From assembly GCF_014805625.2 (NCBI RefSeq), contig NW_023998606.1, positions 37,135 through 101,134 on the forward strand: a stretch of 64,000 nt of DNA. Reading direction: 5' to 3'. This document shows positions 58,000 through 64,000 of the stretch, piece after piece. Origin of the DNA: Glossina fuscipes (taxonomy: Eukaryota > Arthropoda > Insecta > Diptera > Glossinidae). Each line of letters starts with the position of its first letter. Within the stretch, counting starts at the first letter, position 1. The notes under the pieces are model-generated. The model had not been told where the DNA came from. It worked only from the letters and a program-made list of their open reading frames with translations, and made no database searches. The translations under genes and the position numbers were made by a program.

Positions 58000-58990
58000 T
58001 GATACGATTGCTATTCCAAGGAGAAACAAGAAAACAGTTTACCGTCGTCAGCGTACATTAAGATCTGGTTGGATTAAATCACCGAGGGGAGATCGTTACT
58101 ATATGAATTAAATGAAAGGCTAAATGATGGCTGTTATTCAAATAAGATCTTATACATTTCACTAGGTAGAAAGGTAGGCCTGGAATTTGAAGATTAATAA
58201 CTTAACTAAGTTAAACACTTTACTAAAATCAGTATATACGACATTTCTGTCAGAGCCACCAGAAAAAGCTTTGAAAACGTGACAAGTAAACTCTAAGAGA
58301 TTCTTAACAATGAATCTGCCTTTCAGAAAGCCAATGTGGGATGGAGAAATATAAGATTTGAAAGCAAAATCTAAAACACTTAACTTGGCAATGGCTCTAT
58401 AATTCTTAACTTGATTTCTGTTCCCACATTTGTGCAGCGGGATAAGAAAAGTACTTTTTTGATTAAGAAGATATTATGAAATACATCATGGAATCCCACC
58501 AAGTCCAGGCACACAATTTTATTTTAGAGATCTTAAATCATCTCAAACGTCATTTGCTTAAGTGACTATGTTAGGAATCAAGACCGTGTTAGTTATTGGA
58601 GACGTATAGTTAAATCGAAATCAGCAGTTGAAAAATTTAGTCGGAAGTATTCAGCAAAGATATTTGAGGTTTCAATATCACCGGAGGACTCAGAGCCATT
58701 GAAGGAAACATGCGAGGGAGATATGTAAATTTTTCTTTCGGGCTTGCCAAAATGTTTGATAAAAATACTGAGGATTAACAACCAGTGTGGATTTTATAAA
58801 CTGAAGATATCTGCAATAAAATTGACAGATGAAACAATTAAACCGATGCCTAATAGCAGGATAGTGGAAATAATAGTGGAAAAAGTAACCACTTTTCAAA
58901 GTGTTTTTCCTATTTTGTGGTAATTAATACCATTGTTAAAGCATGGCGGGCACTTGCTTCGAGGGCGAGGTTGCTTGATCGGAACGGAAC
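58000..58990 (-). mobile_element. CR1-like LINE family C, copy C2, fragment
   Basis: Minus-strand pieces align with copy C1: RHRFNCFICQFYCRYLQFIK, then SHVSFNGSESSGDIETSNIF, then FLIPLHKCGNRNQVKNYRAI, then QILMYADDGKLF at about 58075-58040 (catalytic YADD kept, unlike C1). The TAG after the SLE residues is shared with C1. Frames are broken; no ends seen. Confidence 0.7.
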
Positions 58991-59471
58991 CAGGAATAGC
59001 TAGGTTTAATACATTATATAACGATTATAGTAGGGTTTCAATATGCCCAGCAGAAAAATCTATCATAATGTGTGAAAGTTGAGATTTAAGAGGTAAGATG
59101 CCAATGGCTTCTTTAATAAATTAAGGAAAATTAACAGCCGGTTGCATTTACTTGAGTTGAAGATTTTAAGTTTCTTTTACTAACTAATAACGAATTAGTA
59201 TCCAATAATTGCATTGTAAAAAAAGACGAAATAATGAAATATAATGTGTGTTTTCGTTGATAAAATGTGAGAGAATATGAAAATATGCGCCTAAATTATT
59301 AGGTGTATTTACACTGTAAAAATGTGACTTTTGTAGTGTGATCGCATACCGTTGTATGCACCCACTGTGAAGTTCGACAGAATTATGCAAATTCATCATA
59401 ATTCTTTTGCTAAAAGAAAAATAAAAATTATGTCTCACTGGCTGAGTGTTGCATTTCGTAAGGCAATAGGA
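58991..59471. other. Intergenic DNA
   Basis: Nothing recognised; the minus-strand ORF at 59184-59486 has no domain. Confidence 0.4.
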
Positions 59472-59715
59472 TGTTAGGCGCCCCATTTAAATCAATTATC
59501 ATTTTTGATGATGTTAGCGTAATTTAGTGTAGTAATTTGTGTATAAATAACCAGGTATTGAATAAAGTCAATTGTCTAAAAGCAATTCAAGAAGCGTATC
59601 AATCCGCTAGTATAGTAAAAGGCGTTCCATCCGCCTAGTATCAGTGTTAGGGACTGCCTCATGCGGAGCTCAATTGCCATTTTCAAGAGGCAGATCGACT
59701 TGGCGACTGAAGCCG
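59472..59715 (+). promoter_or_regulatory. LTR-like promoter segment (tentative)
   Basis: TGTTAGGCGCCCC at 59472, TGTATAAATAACC (TATA-like) at about 59539, GAATAAAG (poly(A)-signal-like) at 59559, and TGGCGACTGAAGCC at 59700, which could be a primer-binding site. The order start, TATA, AATAAA, TGG-site is that of an LTR and leader, but the terminal bases do not pair clearly. Confidence 0.3.
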
Positions 59716-60480
59716 AACAGTTTAGGAAATATACCACAACTCCAATTTGGCCACATTTGGAAATGATTCATACGGAATCTTCCCATAAATAAAATATCAG
59801 TACGCCAACGATATAATATTATTACACTTTATTATTATGGATAGCGTGTAAAGACAAGGATATGGAAATGCTTCTATACATGTCACATGTTTATAAATAC
59901 TATATAGGCAATGTGTTGTGTGTTTGTTCGTCTAGAAGAAAAAATAAAACTAAATATATAATTTTCCTTAATTAAAATCACCACATAAAATCGACTGCAA
60001 GACAAATTTGCCTCTGAACTTACTGCCTGAACTTTAAAACCAATAGCTCATACCTCTTTCCTTCTAAAAACTGTCATGTTTGTTTTAACGAAATGTAATG
60101 AGAACGCATAATCATAAACGAGATAAGTCATAAGTGGTGATATGTAAAGAGTGTTTGCATGGAGTTGGAATTTTGAATTGACACAAAAGTGACGAAGGTA
60201 AAGTTGAAAACGATGTGAATATATAGCAAAATTTAAATGAAAATCCCGTGAGCATATACATTTTCTTGCTTATTTAATATTCATCCACAATTTTAAACGT
60301 TTCCGAGCATGTCAGCAAAAACCATAGCAACAACAAAGACAATAAAAGTAATAGAAATAGCAGCCAGAACGCCATTATTAGCAACAACTATAATAACGAC
60401 TTCAAACAATTTCAAGTTCAATCTAAGCTATAATATTTTAATTTATGATCTAAAGTAGGTAAAAGTCAAATATATTTGGT
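59716..60480. other. Intergenic DNA
   Basis: A 50-codon open frame starting at 60309 (CAA/ACA/ATA-rich) has no domain and is probably chance. Confidence 0.4.
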
Positions 60481-60670
60481 CCTGTATCGGTTGTGGGCGT
60501 GGCTCTATGCTAATTGTGTACATGCTTTTTTTTTTTTTCTTTTTTTTCCTCCTTATTTGTTTTATTGTACTTATACTAAGTTTTATTATTAAATAATTTT
60601 AAGATTTACTTAAGAGTCAATTGAACTCGACTGCCATTTTGTTTTAGTTGAGTTTCTTGTATAAGTGGAA

Positions 60671-60705
<35 letters not shown>

Positions 60706-60712
60706 ATATCAA
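60481..60712 (+). repeat. T-rich block with (AAAT)n microsatellite
   Basis: About ten AAAT units at 60668-60708 follow a T-rich stretch with TTGAGTTTCTTGTATAAGTGG. This could be the 3' end of a LINE with an AAAT-type tail, but no coding part is attached. Confidence 0.5.
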
Positions 60713-61688
60713 TATTAAGCGAGAATACTTCTTCAATTTGAAAATTTCTCGTATATGATTGTAAATAATTTTGAATTCTTTTGTCACCCTTTCACTTCAT
60801 CTCCGTTAGTTTCACGTGAACAGTAAATAGAAAAGCTCAGCCATGCATATATATGCATATAAATGTTAACATTTATTCGTTATAAATAAATATAATAAAT
60901 ATATAAATTTAAATCGCATTGTCGTTCAAAATTATATATTATGCATTATAAATGTGTATATTTTTCTTTAATGTAAAGCAAAACTAAATTGAGAAGAGAA
61001 AGAAACTAAATAGGACAGGGTGTAGAGTGGCATAAGACAGCGCGCCCGGTAGTTAAGCTTCGCCGGTCCGTTTGTCCTCATAAGGGTTATAGGAATAAAA
61101 ATTGACACCCTCCATTATTGCCGAACTAACTAGCTTTTTTGCTCTCTTTAACATATGTAGTTTGTTTTGTTACATAACAGAAGATAAAAGGCACAATTTT
61201 AAATCTCAAAATTAAAGTTTCCGCGATTTTCGAAAGACATAAAAGTTAATAAAGCGAAATATTTCTTCAAAGTTTTGTTATAAAATATTGGTGACCTAAT
61301 TTAAAAAAAATAAAGTGGAATAAGCAATCGAAAGAATGCGTATGAGATTAATTTTTAATTGTTTATGACGTTGCGACAGCAAAATCAGAGACACCTTATT
61401 TTCTGGCCCACAAAGCTTTAACACACATTTTATTACACAACTTGGTATTCATTCCATCCATCGATAACGTGAGTCATAATTATATCTACGCATACCTTCT
61501 ACGATAAGAACCTACACATATTTATAAGAACATTCATGTATATATATATATATATTATAAATATATTATTATTAAATCTATATGTAGTGTTTCCTAAAGC
61601 AAATCATCAGCATGATTATTATTTACTCACTAATAGATATTGCATTTCACATTTGCGTGCACTAGGAATAACAAGTTATTATTATTAT
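60713..61688. other. AT-rich intergenic DNA
   Basis: (AT)n runs at 61539-61555; nothing else recognised. Confidence 0.4.
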
Positions 61689-64000
61689 TTTTTTTTTTTT
61701 TTTTTTTTTTTAAAAAATGGTTTGGACTAATTTTAACGTTAGATCCATAATCCAGAAACGAAGTTGAGAGCGATTGATGAAAAAAATTTGAGCATAGGTA
61801 GACTGATGTGGCAGAGTGTTCGCAATGAGAGGCTCTGTTCCGCTGTCAATCCATAAATCACCGTACTTGGTACTGTACTGTCAAGATCCGGCTAATAATG
61901 CCGATAAAAGAAAAAGTGTAGGCGATTCGTGATTGTAATAGAAATACTAAATGTAAAATTAGAATGAAAACTCAGCTGATTTGATAAAGGCAGTCAGTTG
62001 CTTCAAATGCTTAAAGTTACCAGCACGAACAATTTCATATAAATTGTTATACAGGTTAAATATACTGAAAGATTGTCTAAGGACGTCAAACCTCCTGCAC
62101 TCAAAAACAAGGTGCTCGGCAGACTCAGTAATATTGCAATCCTCACAGATGTCAGAGGAGGAGACTTTGATCATTTTAAAATAGACCTTGTCGTAGGTGC
62201 GATTACTCATAAGACGGTGAAGAACTTTAAATTCCCATGTTGTGAATTTTCCTTTAGGTAGAAGCGTGGGTGTCAAAAAAGGGTAAATTTTGTAGAACAG
62301 CCGGTCACTTTTTTCTCTAGCTAAAACATGATACTCATCTTTCCATTCTTTTATGATGAGTTTTTTGACTAGCAGAAAAGCTTCGCTGGGGGGGTAGTTT
62401 ATGGACAAAACTGTACCATCGAACCTAGCTTGACGAGCATGGAAGTCAGCTTTTTCTTTGATACTAAAACCGCAGTGACCTGGGATCCAGATGATGTGGC
62501 ATTTTTCAATACTTGGGTCTTTTAAAAGGTTGTAGATATCGAAGACATACTTATTGAATGGGTCTTTGTTCTTGATTAAAATTAGCGCAGATTTGCTGTC
62601 AGAGAAAACTACAAATTTTTTCAGCTTAATTTCAGATGCGTGGATGATTGCTTGTCTGATGGCCAGAAGTTCAATGAAAGTGGATGATAGTTCTTATAGA
62701 ACTTTGAATTTTCCTATAAGTAAGTTTGGGTATTCAATAATTGAAAAACTAGAGATGTCCGAATTGATAGATCCATCCGTTGCGTATATTTTGAAGTTAT
62801 TTTCGACGAAGTGGTTAAGTTTTTGCAAACAAGCGATTCGAAGACAAGACCCTGATCGATTTTTTTTTGAGTTAGTGATTGAATTAAGTAAGTTTAATTC
62901 AACTACGCATTTATCATGAATAATATTATTCCAGGAGGGTATTGAGTTAACTTTATTGAAGATGTTACTGAATTTTTTGAAGCAGTTAGAGTAACTACTG
63001 ATGACATGATTGTGTCTGGAAGCGACCTCGTCAAAGAAGGCAGGTTTGAAGATTTTTACCTTGAGAAGTTCTTTTGCAGTTACAAGATAAATTCTCTTAG
63101 CAACGGGGAGTTCATAAGAGATGGAACGTAAAATTGATGTTGGTGTTGAGGGGGACAAACCGGTACAACATCTTAGGATTGAGTGTTGAAAGGTTTGTAT
63201 TTTTTTTAATGTATACGCAGGAGCGTTACACGATGTAGAGTAGGGATATTCAATTTTGGATCTAACAATAGATTTGTAAACGTTTAATGCTTTCCTAGGT
63301 GGGAGTCCGGTGTGAATGTTGGTCAGAAGTTTGATGACATTTGAGCCTGTGTTGCAATTTTCGAAGCTATCCTTGTAATGCTCATGCGTGGTTAAACTTG
63401 AGTTGATTATTCTGCCCAAAAATTTAAAAGAGGAAGGCGGACTGATTTTTATACCATTGATTGTAATGTAATGAAATAAATGGGTAGAATTGTCCTGTAA
63501 TTGATGTAAACCGGCTGTATATAAATTGAAAAGAACTGGGCTGAGACAGCTACCTTGAGGTAAACCTCCACAAACTTCGACTGTATGTGAATGTAATACG
63601 AGAGTTCTCGAGGAAAGAAAGTTGAGAACCCAATGCCTATTTTGTGTCGGGATTTTAAAATCAGATAGAGTTTGGTCCAGTTTCGCTAAGTTTACACAGT
63701 CGTAAGCTTTATTAATGTCTAAGCAAAGCATGACTACCTGGTTTCCATTTGCTTTTTCATTTGCAATTGTGAAAAGGACTTCATTAAGGCACATACCGGT
63801 GGAGATATTTTTTTGGTAAGCAAAGGACCTTGACGGGAGAAGGTGTGAGTGATTCAGGAATTTTGTTAGTCTTTCTTTAATCATTTGGTTGGTAACTTTT
63901 AGAAGAACAGGCAAGAGGGATATGGGTCTGAAGTTAGTGAATATTTCAAGATCTTTTCCGGGTTTAGGAATGGGCACTATTTTAATTGTACGCCAAACGG
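61689..64000 (-). mobile_element. LINE family B, copy B2 (runs off the window)
   Basis: The poly(A) tail appears as T(22+) at 61689-61710. The 3' UTR and ORF2 then match copy B1 in inverted orientation, very nearly identical over the shared ~2.2 kb. The 5' part lies beyond 64000. Confidence 0.92.
61959..64000 (-). pseudogene. LINE family B ORF2 copy B2: RT lacking the YADD box, RNase H
   Basis: One frame from the window edge to the stop at 61959, broken only by TAA at 62694-62696, the same nonsense codon as 18972-18974 in B1. RT motifs NFRPISLLPVL, LCLDINKAYDCV and GLPQGSCLSPV are present. At about 63470 a 171-base in-frame deletion (57 codons relative to B1) removes the catalytic YADD and its surroundings. 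RNase H motifs VVFSDSKSAL and IWIPGHCG are intact, and the C-terminal CEDCNITESAEHLVFEC finger is in frame here. It cannot encode an active RT. Confidence 0.9.

Noticed and set aside
60309..60460. 50-codon ORF beginning MSAKTIATTK
   Set aside because: Low-complexity CAA/ATA-rich sequence without domain, context or conservation evidence.
1..64000. CRISPR arrays, operons or bacterial promoters
   Set aside because: The window has spliced genes, SINEs, mariner and LINE elements; it is animal nuclear DNA, and the tandem repeats have no spacer structure.

Overview
The window is AT-rich nuclear DNA from a higher fly (Diptera, Brachycera). The firmest evidence is a complete minus-strand kinesin heavy chain gene (Khc) that can be spliced by eye into a 975-residue protein very close to the Drosophila one. 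The transposon mix (mellifera/capitata-type mariner, mdg1/412-type LTR element, I-, CR1- and Jockey-like LINEs) also fits an acalyptrate fly. A tephritid fruit fly is my best guess, but it is not proven.

Host genes are few. Khc uses four coding exons between 41606 and 51600, with a first intron of about 6.9 kb. A 37-codon single-membrane-pass ORF lies about 0.8 kb upstream of the Khc start on the same strand (52428-52541). A symmetric 194-codon internal exon at 31497-32078 (+) resembles the N-terminal part of translation initiation factor eIF4G. I see no other convincing host coding sequence and no rRNA, functional tRNA or CRISPR.

Nearly everything else is mobile DNA in layers. LINE family A (I-like, RNase H, TAA tail) has copies at 6262-10820 (-), 24089-29940 (+, split in two) and a short 3' piece at 14935-15028 (-). 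LINE family B (EN-RT-RNase H, poly(A) tail) has copies at about 15200-19975 (+) and 61690-64000 (-), plus an old remnant at 47480-48185 (-). LINE family C (CR1-like) lies at 11430-14250 (+) and 58000-58990 (-). Jockey-like scraps lie at 40430-41040, 46063-47100, probably 55250-55400, and perhaps 23400-24060. An internally deleted mdg1/412-type LTR element (26127-28952, -) sits inside the second family A copy, and an assembly gap of 400 N runs through one of its LTRs.

Other elements are a structurally complete mariner with one nonsense codon (35290-36553), older mariner remnants in Khc intron 1, a Tc1-like remnant, two tRNA-derived SINEs, a MITE-like inverted-repeat element, several Ty3/gypsy and errantivirus-like remnants, and a pair of diverged LTR-like repeats carrying short tandem arrays (1-1265 and 38754-40151). 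The transposon copies form a readable insertion history but not an operon or a coordinated pathway. I did not find a clearly new molecular system. The most promising unknowns are the small membrane ORF next to Khc, the SINE/LINE tail relationship and the eIF4G-like exon close to Khc.
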